Source of the DNA: Solen grandis
Taxonomy: Eukaryota; Mollusca; Bivalvia; Adapedonta; Solenidae
Length of the DNA: 64,000 bases
Assembly: GCA_021229015.1 (NCBI GenBank)
Contig: CM037785.1
Location: 44,228,543 to 44,292,542, forward strand
Direction of reading: 5' to 3'
Both the position numbers and the translations under genes were made by a program. Position 1 is the stretch's first letter, and every line of letters begins with the position of its first letter. Under the pieces are notes generated by a model. The model searched no databases and was not told the DNA's origin. It saw nothing but the letters and a program-made list of their open reading frames with translations. Below are positions 9,191-20,447 of this stretch, piece by piece.

Positions 9191-10725
9191 TAGCTCACCT
9201 GAGCACAACGTGCTCATGGTAGAATTGGGGCCTAGAGCTTTTCCTTTAAAAATTCTCCTCCTAAACCCTGGAGGTTTTCCAAATTGGAACCTTATCATGA
9301 CCTCTATCAAAGTTGTTCAAATTATTTTGTTTTGGTGAATAAGTAGGTCACAGGAGCTAAAAATAGATTTTTAAAATGCAATCTTAGAAAATCTTCTCCT
9401 GCAAAACTGTAAGGCCTAGAGCTTTAATAATTAGTATGTAGAATTGTCTTATGAACATCTACAAGGTTGTTCAGATCATGACCCTGGGGTCAAAATTGGC
9501 CCCGCCCCAGGGGTCATTTTATTTTTCATAGGTTTATATAGTGAAAAACTTAAAAGATCTTCTATGAAACAATAAGGCTTAGAGCTAAGATATTTGGCGT
9601 GTAGCATTGTCTAGTGAATCTCTACAAAAGTTGTTCAAATTATGACCCTAGGGTTAGAATTGGCCCTGCCCCGGGGGTCACTTGTTTTACATAGACTTAT
9701 ATAGGAAAAACTTTGAAAATCTTCTCCTATGAAACCATAAGGCCTAGAGCTAAGATATTTGGTATGTAGCATCATCTAATGGCTCATTACCAAGATTGTT
9801 CAAATCATAGCCCTATAGTGATAAATGACCCCGCACCAGGGGTTACTTGTTTTACATAGAGTTATATAGGAAAATCTTAAAAATCTTCTTTTATGAATCC
9901 ATAAGGCCTAGAGCTTAGATAATTAGCTCACCTGAGCACAACGTGCTCATGGTGAGCTTTTATGATTGCCTTTTGTCCAGCGTCTGTCGTCCGTCCATCT
10001 GTCCGTGCGTGCGTGCGTCTTGCGTCAACTTTTTCCATTTTTTTCCTCCTAATCCGCTGAAGGGATTTTAACAAAATTTCACAGGAATCATCCTTATGAT
10101 GTCCTCTAACAAAATTGTACAAATTATTATGATTGGTTGAAAAAGTAGGTCACAGGAGCTTAAAATAGATTTTAAAATGCAATCTTAGAAAATCTTCTCC
10201 TGCAAAACTGTAAGGCCTACAGCGTGTAGAATTGTCTTATAAACCTTTACAAAAATTGTACAAATCATGGCCCTAGGGTCAAAATTTGCCCTGCCCCAGG
10301 GGTCACTTTATTTTACATAGGCTTATATAGGGAAAACCTAGAAAAATTCTCATCAGAAAACAAATGGCCTGGTGTTAAGATATTGGGTATGTAGTATTGT
10401 CTGGTGGATCTCTACTTAAGTTGTTCAAATCATGGCCCTTGGGTGAAAATTGGCCCTGCATTAGGGGTCACTTGATTTTACATAGGAAAAAAAGAAGAAA
10501 AATCATCTCCTGAAATACTGCAAGGCTTAGAGCTTGGATATTTGGTATGTATAATTGTTTTGTGAACTACTACAAAAGTTGTTAAAATAATGACCTTACC
10601 AAAGTTTGTTTTTAATCATGGCCCTGTGTCAAATTTGGTCCCACTTTAAGTATGTTCATATTATAAACGATTGAAAGCAATATTTCTCAGGTGAGCGATT
10701 AAGGGCCATCATGGCCTTCTTGTTT
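9191..10725 (+). mobile_element. Two nested or tandem copies of the 'agctcacctgagc' interspersed repeat
   Basis: Both 9191 and 9925 start with 'agctcacctgagcacaacgt'. The second copy carries the characteristic 'gtccgtccatctgtccgtgc' run and ends near 10680-10725 with 'tcaggtgagcgattaagggc' and 'catcatggccttcttg'. The internal text repeats 'gacccctggggtca'-type and 'aggcctagagct' phrases at ~230-base spacing. The first copy lacks its end, as if interrupted by or fused to the second. Related copies are at 54345-54830 (inverted) and 31385-31905 (3' part). It is non-coding. Confidence 0.8.
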
Positions 10726-10894
10726 TTTTTTAGTTTTCAGGGGAGACGAATCATGACAACAAAATCATTAAGGGAGGTAATAAAAGAACATCTGTTACGT
10801 AATATTATTTCGATTTGCCCCTAAGATTTCCATTATTTGACACTTTAAAAGCTTATGTTATGAAGTTTTATGCATGGCTTTGATGGAATTGATG

Positions 10895-10955
10895 GCTGTT
10901 ATGGGCTATCTTAAATACTGTCGGAGAGACGTTAAATCCAACAAACAAACATAAT
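10895..10955 (+). mobile_element. Solo 3' tail of a SINE
   Basis: 'cttaaatactgtcggagaga' followed by 'cgttaaatccaacaaacaaa' matches the shared 3' tail of both SINE families in this window. No head is detectable upstream, which suggests 5' truncation. Confidence 0.6.
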
Positions 10956-11078
10956 CCCCACGAAAGTCGCTCATTCAGTAGACTTTACATTTCCTAGAAC
11001 ACGAATCTACGAATACTGCTGATTCTAAGGTCCGGACCTGTTCCCATTTGAAAATAAGTAATACTTTTCCAAATTGGC

Positions 11079-11103
11079 CAAAAAAAAAAAAAAAAAAAAA
11101 AAA
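11079..11103. repeat. Poly(A) tract
   Basis: About 24 consecutive A inside the reductase intron. Confidence 0.8.
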
Positions 11104-11397
11104 GATCAACGAAATTCAGTTCCAACGAAAATTAATGATTTTACAGTAGATCATTGTTAAAAAGCACTCTTCGCTTGTTCCTTGCAAATATCCTCATAAA
11201 GATCCGAAATTCAATAGACCAGACATAATGGGTACCCCCTGGAGTTATAATGGCCAACGGTCTCAAAAACACAACAGGTTTCTCACATACTTTTCCGCAT
11301 TACTTAAGACATCTCTGTCTCTTCCCGTGTTTCTCATTATATCACTAGGGCGTAGCCCGCGTAATATTATTATTCGCACCAGAACGGAAAACCACTG

Positions 11398-11472
11398 TTT
11401 AAATGGTGTCTTCCCAACTGTCCCACTTTTATATAAAACAGTAAAAATCAAGGTGGGACAGTTGGGAATCAT
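11398..11472. repeat. Left composite terminal repeat of the MULE element
   Basis: 'cccaactgtcccacttt' at 11413 faces 'ggtgggacagttggg' ending near 11466, a hairpin with a ~20-base AT-rich loop. The outer copy corresponds to the right end at 14148-14181. Confidence 0.75.
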
Positions 11473-11609
11473 GCTTAATTTGAAAACAATAGACTGTCAT
11501 GGATGAGTGACTATAGTCTTTACCTAAATGGATGGAATATTTCAGTGCAATTATTTGTCTTATTGTCTTATATTATTAAGAGCAATTTGCAATAGTATTT
11601 ATGGTTAGT

Positions 11610-11915
11610 AATATATTGCATTAGTATTTATAATAAGTTATATGCTATTAGCAAAATTATTTATAATAAGTATTTATAATACTTATTATGTTTTAGGATG
11701 TTGTCAGTATTCTCTCTCTCTCTCTCTGAAATGAAGAAAACAAACTCTTTATGTTTTCATATAATATATTGCATTAGTATTTATAATAAGTTATATGCTA
11801 TTAGCAAAATTATTTATAATAAGTATTTATAATACTTATTATGTTTTAGGATGTTGTCAGTATTCTCTCTCTCTCTCTCTGAAATGAAGAAAACAAACTC
11901 TTTATGTTTTCATAT
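11610..11915. repeat. Perfect-looking 153-bp tandem duplication
   Basis: Two consecutive copies (offset 153) of a segment running from 'atatattgcattagtattta' through a (ct)n run to 'gaaatgaagaaaacaaactc' and 'tttatgttttcata'. The copies look identical by eye, so the duplication is recent. It lies inside the MULE element, downstream of the transposase stop. Confidence 0.93.
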
Positions 11916-12069
11916 ATTTATTATTTTTATTTCATGTGTCATGAACAAATCAAATAAAGACAGGGCTATATTCGGATGTGGTACAATTTATTGTATTTTG
12001 TAATTTGAAAACAAGCATTTCATTTAAACAACTGTGACATTCCACCCTACTGATCTGTTCTATACAGAG

Positions 12070-13479
12070 TTACTCGTCAAACCGAATCAAATGCGATGCA
12101 CAATCGGCATACTCCATCACAGTGATTTCTTCAGCCATGTACTTGTGTTTCAGGGCAGACAGTCTCTGTTCAAGTTGTCGGTATTTCCTCCTCTTCTTTT
12201 CTCTCACTCCTCCGGCACTGTGCTGAAGAATTTTGATAGCATTGGCAGCTTCAATCCTTTGTATTGTTTCCAAGAACTTGTAAATGTTCGGATGTGACTG
12301 TCTCATACTTTTCTTTAGTTTGTTGTGCCAGCCTTCCAAGTTGTTTGTTGTTCTTGGTCCTTCTGTCTCGAAATGGTTCCAGTTGTCCTTGTCTCCCTCA
12401 ACCCAATGTTCAGTGACATAGTCTGTGAACCTTGAAACATCCACTGGAATCTCTGCATTTTCAGCATCCGTCAGTGCGACAAACCACACATCTTCAACAT
12501 GTTGTATGGGGACTAGAGGCAGAACTGCAGCTCTTCTTCCTAGTTTCTTAAAGTCCTCATTCTCAGAATACAGTCCAACTAAGCCAAGCTTCTGTATCTT
12601 CCGCCAAACACACTGTGTGTAATGAAAAAAACACCCTTTCACATTCACATTTGGAAACACTCTGCGAGCTGCCTGCTTGGTTGCTGCCTCAAAGTCTATC
12701 AGGAGTGTGTCTGGTCCCAGTTCCATTCCTATTTCCCTGCATTTCTGTTGAAGATGTTGAAAAAGTCTGCAGTAAATCCTTTCACTTTTTCCAGGCAGAA
12801 GGGCAAACACTAACGGATACATGTGTCCATCAATATATCCATGGAGTGTGTAGACCTGGCTGAATATGTCTGGGCACACATAAAATGTTCCGTCTCCATA
12901 TATGGTTGGGTTCTGTGCCAGATGCTGGAGATTTGTTCTTGTAGCAAAAATCAGCATCCTGTTGTCATTCTCTGCCTCATCAACCAGTAGGAACTGCTCA
13001 CCAGTGTGCGTTTCAGTCCATTTTCCATCCAAATCTATGTCACTCCTGGACTTTGGTATCCCCGGTCTCAATGCACCTCTTTCCCTGTATAGAGATGACT
13101 TGGTGGAGGGGAAGGTTGGTAATCCTTTGCAGACTTGTTCTGCATCTTCGTCCCATTCTCTGTCTCTCAGACTGGATATGACTTCTTCATATATTGACGG
13201 AATCGGCGTGGTTTCTTCGCGTGCCCTCTTTCGCATGAGTTGATTTATTTCATGGCGCTTCAGTTCCATGTGTTCGGCTGCATGATTATGGGTATTGGTC
13301 ACAGAAACTGGAATGTTGTCAGCTGTTGTGATTTTAGCAGAACAGGTTCGGACATGACAGACCCAGTACACCCTTGTTGGTTTTCGGTTTTTGACCTGGT
13401 ATCTGAATCCATTGTAAACCAGACTATCACCACCACGTTGGTTCTTGACAAACTGCACACTCACTTGTGCATTTGCCAT
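12070..13479 (-). CDS. FLYWCH zinc-finger MULE transposase (469 aa)
   Basis: The single-exon frame is intact. Residues ~8-66 form a FLYWCH-type zinc finger: F-V-K-N...L-V-Y-N-G-F-R-Y, then Y-W-V-C-H...C with a terminal H-N-H. This domain binds DNA, probably the element ends. Residues ~190-380 match the MULE transposase fold of the RNase H-like DDE superfamily. The candidate catalytic acids are the D of YGDGTFYVCP, the D of LLIDFEAATKQA and the E of TTNNLEGWHNKL. An H in GCFFHYTQ is the family's usual histidine between the second D and the E. The C-terminus is a Lys/Arg- and Glu-rich coiled-coil-like segment. The start is the first ATG, 20 residues before the finger. No stops or frameshifts are seen, so the protein could be active, or domesticated, but the flanking inverted ends favour a recent transposon. 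Host FLYWCH-type genes of unknown role also exist. Confidence 0.9.
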   Translation of the reverse strand: MANAQVSVQFVKNQRGGDSLVYNGFRYQVKNRKPTRVYWVCHVRTCSAKITTADNIPVSVTNTHNHAAEHMELKRHEINQLMRKRAREETTPIPSIYEEVISSLRDREWDEDAEQVCKGLPTFPSTKSSLYRERGALRPGIPKSRSDIDLDGKWTETHTGEQFLLVDEAENDNRMLIFATRTNLQHLAQNPTIYGDGTFYVCPDIFSQVYTLHGYIDGHMYPLVFALLPGKSERIYCRLFQHLQQKCREIGMELGPDTLLIDFEAATKQAARRVFPNVNVKGCFFHYTQCVWRKIQKLGLVGLYSENEDFKKLGRRAAVLPLVPIQHVEDVWFVALTDAENAEIPVDVSRFTDYVTEHWVEGDKDNWNHFETEGPRTTNNLEGWHNKLKKSMRQSHPNIYKFLETIQRIEAANAIKILQHSAGGVREKKRRKYRQLEQRLSALKHKYMAEEITVMEYADCASHLIRFDE

Positions 13480-14181
13480 TTTAGCTTATAATTTCAGACG
13501 ATGTTACTTAGTGAAATTTTACTATCAAATGAAGACATTTACATCAGAATGTAAATATATTGTATCTGATACAGTTCAGTTCATTAATGAGATATCACAG
13601 TTTGAAAGTCACAATAAATTGATAACCAAAAATGTTAATTACTTCAAATCAAATTGTTTACCTTAAGTAGTAAACTGCTAGATCAAAGGACTTGTTTGTA
13701 TTTCTTAATCCAATCACTTAGCAATATATACAGGATAAATGGACTTTAGTTGGACCAATCAATTAACACAATTTAAAGAAAAAAGTAGCAGAGGTGATAA
13801 TTATCTTAATAAGTTCAAATTATTTTTTATCTTTATCAATTCACATAAGCTTTAAAGCCAGAGATCAAAGGAATGCATGTTTACACTATAAATTACAATT
13901 AATTTAGTAACCCTAATTAATGGACCTTAATAAACACATTTTAGAAAGAAATAATACAATATAACTAAAACATGAAATTTTACCTCTTAAAATACAAAAT
14001 CAAAAAAAAAATCAGAAACAAAATCAGATAATACAACTTCAATTCATTTTAATGTGTTGTAGTTTGAAATAGATTATAATCCCTTATCAAAACACACCCA
14101 GCAAGGTGCTAAAAATCTTGAGTGGGACAGTTGGGAAACAAAATATCAAAAAGTGGGACAGTTGGGCATAAACCGTTTAAA
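13480..14181 (-). promoter_or_regulatory. Upstream region and right end of the MULE element
   Basis: This is AT-rich sequence between the transposase start and the right terminal repeat (14121-14181), and so the likely promoter region. I see no firm TATA or initiator motif. The terminal part holds two direct copies of 'gtgggacagttggg', at 14125 and 14154. Confidence 0.4.
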
Positions 14182-14344
14182 TACACACCAGCACATGCGT
14201 AGAGATAGATTATTTCGATTTTAACACGTTTTTTGGATTTCTTTCTTCAGACGTAGAAACAGAAAACCAAATCCAGCATGCCGGTCGAAAATCCTGCATC
14301 TTACTTTTGAGAGCAGATATTAACATCATCTTCATTTTTTACTT

Positions 14345-14665
14345 TAAGCAGTTTGGTCAATGTGTGAGTAAAATAAATAACCTGACCGTGATTGGAACCC
14401 GAGACCTCTCTCTTACAGAGAGAATGCTCTATCGACTTTATTACATGACCGCTGTTTTTTTTTTTTTTTTTTTTTTTTACATATAAGGTCCATACTACTG
14501 AAACTCCTCATCGAATATGTAATAAATTTCATGATAAAAAGTTTTGAGCAAATATGGTCATGACCCCACATAAGATGACATGTATCATTGGGTGAAAATA
14601 AATCAGCATGGCCGGGACTCGAACTCTGCATCTTTCGCTACAGGACGATTGCTATACCGACTTAG
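14345..14665 (-). mobile_element. Two tRNA-like SINE heads, tandem
   Basis: On the - strand, 14665-14595 reads 'taagtcggtatagcaatcgt' (A-box-like) then 'agttcgagtcccgg' (B-box-like). 14445-14380 reads 'taaagtcgatagagcattct' then 'cgggttccaatcacg'. They are ~200 bases apart, with a T-tract at 14455-14478 between them. They resemble tRNA-derived SINE heads, and neither folds as an intact tRNA by eye. Confidence 0.6.
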
Positions 14666-14728
14666 GCTCATTCAAACCCTATTTAATTTAAAGTTCTAAA
14701 TAAGTTCTATACGGTGATAATTCCACAG

Positions 14729-14970
14729 GACCATGGGCGGGCTGGAGGGCCGGGATGCAGCTCCGACAGTTCGCCGGCGGGATCGGCTTCACTTGTATAT
14801 CGAAACAACTTGGGGTCCCGAATGTTCATACTACACTAGACGAGCAGGGCACGACTGCAGACGAGACTTTGACTACCGGGCTACAGGAGCTTTTGTCTCA
14901 GCTGTATTGGATAACCGAGGCAGTGAACAATCAGAAACTTAAATCCACCCCTCCACCCTTCGCAGTATAG
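14729..14970 (+). CDS. NADPH-dependent FMN/quinone reductase, last exon
   Basis: The acceptor 'ttccacag' completes the codon split at 8814 (G then GA), so the protein reads ...VNYSMG|PWAGWRAGMQLRQFAG. It then gives ISKQLGVPNV, ALDEQG-like TTLDEQG, and a helix with LYWITEAVNNQKLK before TAG at 14968-14970. This is the C-terminal part of the flavodoxin fold. The G-P-W-x-G-x-R-x-x-x-Q-L-R helix follows the Y-S-M-G strand, and the final helix closes the domain. The exon is open throughout and GC-richer than its surroundings, which shows coding constraint until recently. The repeats and the transposon at 9191-14181 fill the preceding 5.9 kb intron. Confidence 0.85.
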
Positions 14971-15190
14971 GCGTTATTATTTTGTGAATTCCTGTGGACA
15001 GGATATTGTCGCGGTTTTAGTGGCCATGGGTACGATTATCTTGCACAGTTTGTACACTGGGACATCAGCATCGTCGGAACTCACGGTGTATATTCCGTTA
15101 TCACTACCATATAATGACCTTGTCACTCCGAAATGAGAAGTTAACCTACGTAAATCACCTAGCGATTCCCTAACACTTATAATCTACATT
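14971..15190 (+). other. Probable 3' UTR/downstream of the reductase
   Basis: This non-coding sequence follows the stop. I see no canonical AATAAA in the first 200 bases. Confidence 0.35.
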
Positions 15191-15194
15191 CAAG

Positions 15195-15560
15195 TGGCGT
15201 AGCTACTCTTAGGCACAGTAGACCCGGGCCAACAAGTTGGCCAAGAAAATGACATTTTCAAAAGTCCAAAATATGCAATAAGTGGGAGGAGATACGCGCA
15301 TTTTGCTCTTTTTAATCTCTTCCCGGCCCATTACTGATTAGGCATACAGGTTGACAACAGCTGACTACGTCCCTGCATTTTCCCCAAGTCACTGATTGGT
15401 CAATTTAAATCGGGGAATTATACCGGTAATTGAGGATCCTCTGGTGAAATGGTTTATATCGTGCATGTGTGTTTTTTTTTATGGCAAAACTTCGTTTTGT
15501 GAAAGTTAAGCAATTACTTGCTGACCAATGAAACCACGCGTAGTATTTGTATTTTGAATA
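15195..15560 (+). repeat. Interspersed repeat, copy 1
   Basis: The order 'gacccgggccaacaagttgg', 'ccaagaaaatgacattttca', 'cgcattttgctctttttaat', 'agctgactacgtccctg' recurs at 53205-53530. It is an unclassified dispersed element with no open frame. Confidence 0.65.
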
Positions 15561-17059
15561 ACGCGCCGTTTCATTGGTCAGTTAATTCATGCTGCCTCCG
15601 CTACGGATCAAATGAATGTCAAATATTCTTCGTTCGATTAAGAAGCAATGCGTATTGAGCGAACGTGATTTCCGACGATCTGGCATCTAGTGACTATTAT
15701 ATACATACTTATTAAATATGCCTTAGAAAAATAGTTGTATTTTACGCACTCGTATAGATTGAAACATGAGTTGAGTTTGACCTCGCCCGATTTCAGAGGT
15801 CGTAAAAACAACAACAACAACAACAACACACACACCAACGCAACATCCGTATTATGGTATGACGCTGTCCGTCAGTCTCTCAGTAGACATTTTGTTTCCG
15901 CACAAATATAAATTTTGGAGGCCTTCATTTGTCAAAATCACAATTATTTGGAAATAATTTGGATTATCTCATTCTACACATTACTACGCTACATGTGTTC
16001 GATATCAAACCAATTCAACTTAATTTTTCAATTAAATTTTTTATTCAGTATATGAACAAAATACATGTTCGTCGCCTAACATACACTGGCGGCGGTTTAC
16101 AGACAGCACGAGAGGAGCATGAGCATTAAACATCATCATATTACACACCCTTGAATGATTAGAATAGTGATTAGAATCATGCGTTAGCTAATAATAAAGC
16201 AAATCTATAATAATTACTGAGCTACTCGTTTACATTTACTTTACATGAATAAACTTAACTGATTTGATACGTTGACCTATATTAACCGTTATGCATATAA
16301 AACTCTATTACCAATATATATTATTGAAGTCACTATTTACAAGAGACATCAGTGAAAGACCTATATAAAAAAACGAGAAATATCTTTAAAAAAGATACTC
16401 GGCCGTGGTAACCAGCTTGACGATTAGTGTCTGAATGGTTTAACATGTAATAGATTTTGTTGTTGGCAAAATAGTTGTGTAATGTGTCAGTGCAGCTCTT
16501 TGAATCTTGATAGACACTTACAGCCTTAAAACTTCTGCGCATTAGACTTCGTTTCGCGGGCTACAAAACGAAACCGGATGTTACGTTTTTGTTGAATATA
16601 GGATCTGTCAGGGTCGAACAATCAATTCCAAAATCTATGTGCTTCCTATTATTTTTAGCGTTCTACTCTTTCAGTTTACCTTAAAAGGTACAGTGTCTTA
16701 CTATTCGGGACAAATCGTTCGCAGTGGAAGAAAACTTCAACTTTTAAAACAAACAGAGATCTAAAGAATTCGTTTCCGCAACTCCTTTCTTTTCTTTTGA
16801 CTAATTTTACAATGACGGCCGGAAAAATATTATTAGACCAATGTATAAAATCTATTGGGTTCACATGATTTTAAGAGTGTCTATATTACATATAATATTA
16901 CAAAATAATTGTATCGCGTACGTTTCTTGTTTGCTAAATAAATATATTTTGCATGTTTACATAGGATACTAACTTGATCTGAAGTTAATCTTTGACTGCA
17001 AGTGATTTTTATGAACATTTAAAATGTCTGCTTTCTAATGACATATATATTCTGACCCA
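15561..17059. other. Non-coding, nothing recognised
   Basis: This contains a short (aac)n tract at 15811-15837 and a slightly CpG-richer patch at 16540-16600. Open frames are short and lack codon structure. Confidence 0.4.
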
Positions 17060-17520
17060 GACGTTGAAGAAACAATAAATAAAGATGTATTGACTACTTC
17101 AGTAAATGAGTTGGATTGTGACTTAGTATTGATGAAGTTTATACTGCCGTAGGTAATTTAAAACGGCAAAAGAGTGCCGGTGAGGATCTGCTAATTCCAG
17201 AAATATTTATAGATGTAAAGCATATTGTATCACTAGTATTATGTTATTTGTTTAACTTTATATACAGTAAAGGAGTATATCCAGAGTCCTGGGCAAAGGG
17301 CGTTTTAGTACCAGCTCCAAAGAAAGGGGATCTTATCAATGTTGATAATTATCGAGAAATAATGTTAACAAGCATTTTTTTCAATTATTAGGTAATAAGA
17401 GCCCGAATGTTTGTAGAAAAAACAACATATGAACAGATTGTCAATTTGGTTTAAGAAAAGAAAAGCACCATAGACTGTATATTTGTATTGAAATCTTTAG
17501 TTAATAAGATGATATGTTAC
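17060..17520 (+). pseudogene. Non-LTR retrotransposon reverse transcriptase fragment
   Basis: From 17131 the frame gives DEVYTAVGNLKRQKSAGEDL, then LCYLFNFIYSKGVYPESWAK, then GVLVPAPKKGDLINVDNYRE. This is the fingers/palm entry of LINE-type reverse transcriptases (K-S-x-G-x-D, P-x-x-W, P-x-x-K-K-G-D, N-Y-R). After 17390 it is frameshifted, but EQ-like and STIDCIFVLKSLVNK at 17440-17510 continue the domain. The Y-x-D-D core is absent. It is a 5'- and 3'-truncated relic. Confidence 0.85.
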
Positions 17521-17950
17521 ATATCATTTCAGGTGAACTTTACTTACTGAATTAAGTAATCATCTCGAATATCCAGTTCGCTATGACTTGATTTTCGAAA
17601 TAGATTTGCAAGTTACATTCACCAAATGAAGCGGCACAATTAGGAGCGTGTTCAAATATATATACAATGTGTCTTTTTATGAGGCATTTCCAAAAGAAAC
17701 AATAATGAACAAAAGTATATAACTTTTGCTGTCCAAGATGGCGGCTTATGTTTACAAAAGAGTTAAAACCAGTTCCGGTTTCCAGTCCTGAAGCATTGTT
17801 ATTTATCACATAGTCATTTGCTTGAATATGCGCCAAATTTGTCCTAAAATTTAAATGGCCATAACTTCTGTAATGAATAAACTTTTGTTTTAATACAAAA
17901 ATCTTAAAATCTAAAACCTTAATTTTGAGATTTAATGAAACACATTTCTA
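17521..17950. other. Non-coding, nothing recognised
   Basis: No repeat or coding signal that I can name. Confidence 0.4.
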
Positions 17951-17985
17951 AAAGAAACAACAACAACAACAACAAAAAGAAACAA

Positions 17986-18017
<32 letters not shown>

Positions 18018-18027
18018 AAAACAAACA
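17951..18027. repeat. (CAA)n microsatellite
   Basis: Interrupted caa/aac reiteration with 'aaaaagaaacaaaac' interruptions. Confidence 0.85.
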
Positions 18028-18030
18028 ATA

Positions 18031-18330
18031 TACGAGGGTCGATCCAGATGTCGATTCAATATTTTTGATACATGATCAAATGTACGTATTAAAAAGATAT
18101 ATCCATAATCTATAAATCTGCAGAATATTTTATGAAAAATTTATGCAGGTATATAGGAGTACTGCCTGTTACAAACAACGTATGTTCGCACGTCAACGCT
18201 CCGATAACGACGTCGTTAACGTCACAGTATTCTAATTGTTCTCTCTCGGTAGATGACATTTCACATTTTTTTCAAAGTATCGTCCTCCACGAACAATGCA
18301 GCGTTCATGGCGATGAATCCATTTTCTTCT
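18031..18330 (-). mobile_element. Possible mariner-type end fragment
   Basis: 'tatacgagggtcgatccaga' at 18031 resembles the 'TA-tacgagggt' ends of mariner-like elements. Reading leftward on the - strand, a frame starts MSSTEREQLEYCDVNDVVIG (ATG near 18260). There is no recognised helix-turn-helix or D-D-D block, so the assignment rests mainly on the terminal motif. Confidence 0.3.
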
Positions 18331-20383
18331 TATAATATATGTGTATAGTCAGTATTTAAATTCAGTTGCCCATACCTGCACTCCATGACTTTTAGGTTTG
18401 CGCGTTCCACATAAACTTAAAATAATGTCATATAAAATGAATAATACATTTAAGTATTTTCATTCTCCATTGCCGAATTTGGGGTCATTCGTTATTGTCT
18501 AATCATATGTTAATTAAAGTCAAAAACACATGATAAAACAATAAAATATTACCTGTCCAATGTACAGATTATATTAAAAAATGCGTTTGTACCGTTCCTT
18601 AGCCTAAAGCGGTCAGTTCAAGGTCAGTCGTTTATCACTCTTCAAGGCACTGTAGATTGACGTCATGGGTGCCGCTCTCAACGTTTGATCACGGTCACAT
18701 CTGTGATCGACGTCGAGATATTCTCGGCATTCCGAAAACGTCCTGTCATTTAAACACAAGTGACCGGCTAACTGACCCTTTTCCTCTAGCTTGCTCTTGT
18801 AGTTTAAACGTTTTTGTTGGTATCTTTCCTAAATGTTTACACTATGCAAATATTTAAAAGAATGAGCGAAAAGTCTACGAATTTCTTAATAACCCTTGAA
18901 TATTGCCTTGTAAAACATAGAGTTGCATTTCCACTTAAAAATGACAGTGTAAAATTGTAACTTATCATTTGTGAATTTTGATTTTGACTGTCTTAGTCTT
19001 ATCATTCAAATGACATTATTATCAAAACCTTAAATAAGTGTTTTCATTTATTTATTGTAATGCTATAGTACATTTAAGTACAAAAATAAAACTTTTAAAG
19101 AATAAAAAAAAATGTTGAATATATTACTGAAGGTAGGCAAACTTTGAGTAGTATATTATTATATTGTTGGTGAAATTTTAGTCAGAACAATACTTATTTT
19201 GCATAATCTATGCCAAATACAACCATTCTATAAATGCAAAAGGATATTAAAAGTTAATACATGAGCAAATTGACAATAACAATTAAACAATTAATAACAA
19301 TTAAAACACGTTTATAATATATTCTTCACTTAAGTCATGGTGATATCAGTTCCATTTGGAAGTCTCGTATGTCTTTTAATGTACATTTGATACATGTTAT
19401 AATGATAATACTAATTACCAAAGAACTTCGAATATTTGTTTGAAATCCCCATGCTCTTTTAACAAGCAAGTCATAGCTGTTATGTACAAGTATGCAGGAT
19501 CTCTAAAAGATTTTCATAGTCGGAAATCCACGGCAAAAATTCCGTTATCAATACGGTCCATTAAAGCAAAGCGTATTGAGCAAACGTGGGTTTCGAAGAT
19601 GAGAGATCTGAAGCAGGCGTTTCTATTAGTAACAGTTTTCTATAGAATATGGATTAGGGTAGTGCAGGATTCTCCGTTACTTTCCTTGATGGGTGGCTTG
19701 AGATTGACCTCTTATGTTTTCCTTTTGTCCTACAGGGAAACAGACAAAACAATGAAAAACATAACGATTGTAAACTGTCAACTGTCTCACGCTGCAACTA
19801 CTACTACTACTTCTGTTGCAGCTGATGGTCTAAAATAATTGAAGTTATAGAAAACAAATTAAAATTTTATTGAATTCTTATTTTTCATATTTAACTATTT
19901 TTATACTTTAATTAGCGTTAAGTTATGTTTCACATATTTTATTATTATTATCAATTTCTTTATTTTTACAACCCTTTGTATGCTAATAAACATTCTCTAT
20001 GTAGTAAATTATAGCAGGAAATCAAGACCATAATATATATTTTACACCTATAAAATCCTGATCACGAATCGTAGTTTCATATTTTGTATTGTGAGATCAA
20101 CACGGGATGAAGGGATGGTTCCCAATCCCTGTTGATCCACTGCGGATTATTATACATGGGGTTGGGGTACCATGGCCTTAATACTGTTGATACTCGTACC
20201 TAGACTTATATTGTCATTCCCCCCTAAAAGAATAAATAACAACAATAATTACAACAAAAAAACTTATTTCTTGAGATATCATGAAAACAAACTGGAAGAC
20301 ATACAAATACCAGTAAATGTTTTGCAAAGCTATGCAGTTTCGACAGCAAGTTTTTTCTATGCTACATGTGACTTGAACTAATC

Positions 20384-20385
<2 letters not shown>
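18331..20385. other. Non-coding, nothing recognised
   Basis: Two kilobases of AT-rich sequence. The 132-codon frame at 19440-19838 has no family match by eye. Around 19560 and 15645 there is shared wording ('gcgtattgagc'), hinting at a minor dispersed repeat. Confidence 0.4.

Positions 20386-20442
<57 letters not shown>
20386..20442. repeat. (AT)n microsatellite
   Basis: About 28 AT dinucleotides. Confidence 0.95.

Positions 20443-20447
<5 letters not shown>

Larger units (their letters stand above)
11398..14181 (-). mobile_element. MULE-type DNA transposon, apparently complete
   Basis: Terminal inverted repeats of ~36 bases bound a single intact transposase gene. The left end reads 'tttaaatggtgtctt' then 'cccaactgtcccactttt'. 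The right end is its complement with about 80% identity ('aaaagtgggacagttggg', 'cataaaccgtttaaa'). Each end also holds a second inner copy of 'gggacagttggg' (11453-11470 and 14125-14138), so the ends are composite. I could not identify a clean target-site duplication. The element sits in the last intron of the FMN reductase, antisense to it. A related solo end is at 27975-28033. Confidence 0.75.

Noticed and set aside
12034..13491. Several + strand frames of 63-113 codons
   Set aside because: They are antisense shadows of the intact transposase gene on the minus strand.
19440..19838. 132-codon + strand frame
   Set aside because: There is no motif, no splice signals and ordinary AT-rich composition. 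The length is compatible with chance in 64 kb.
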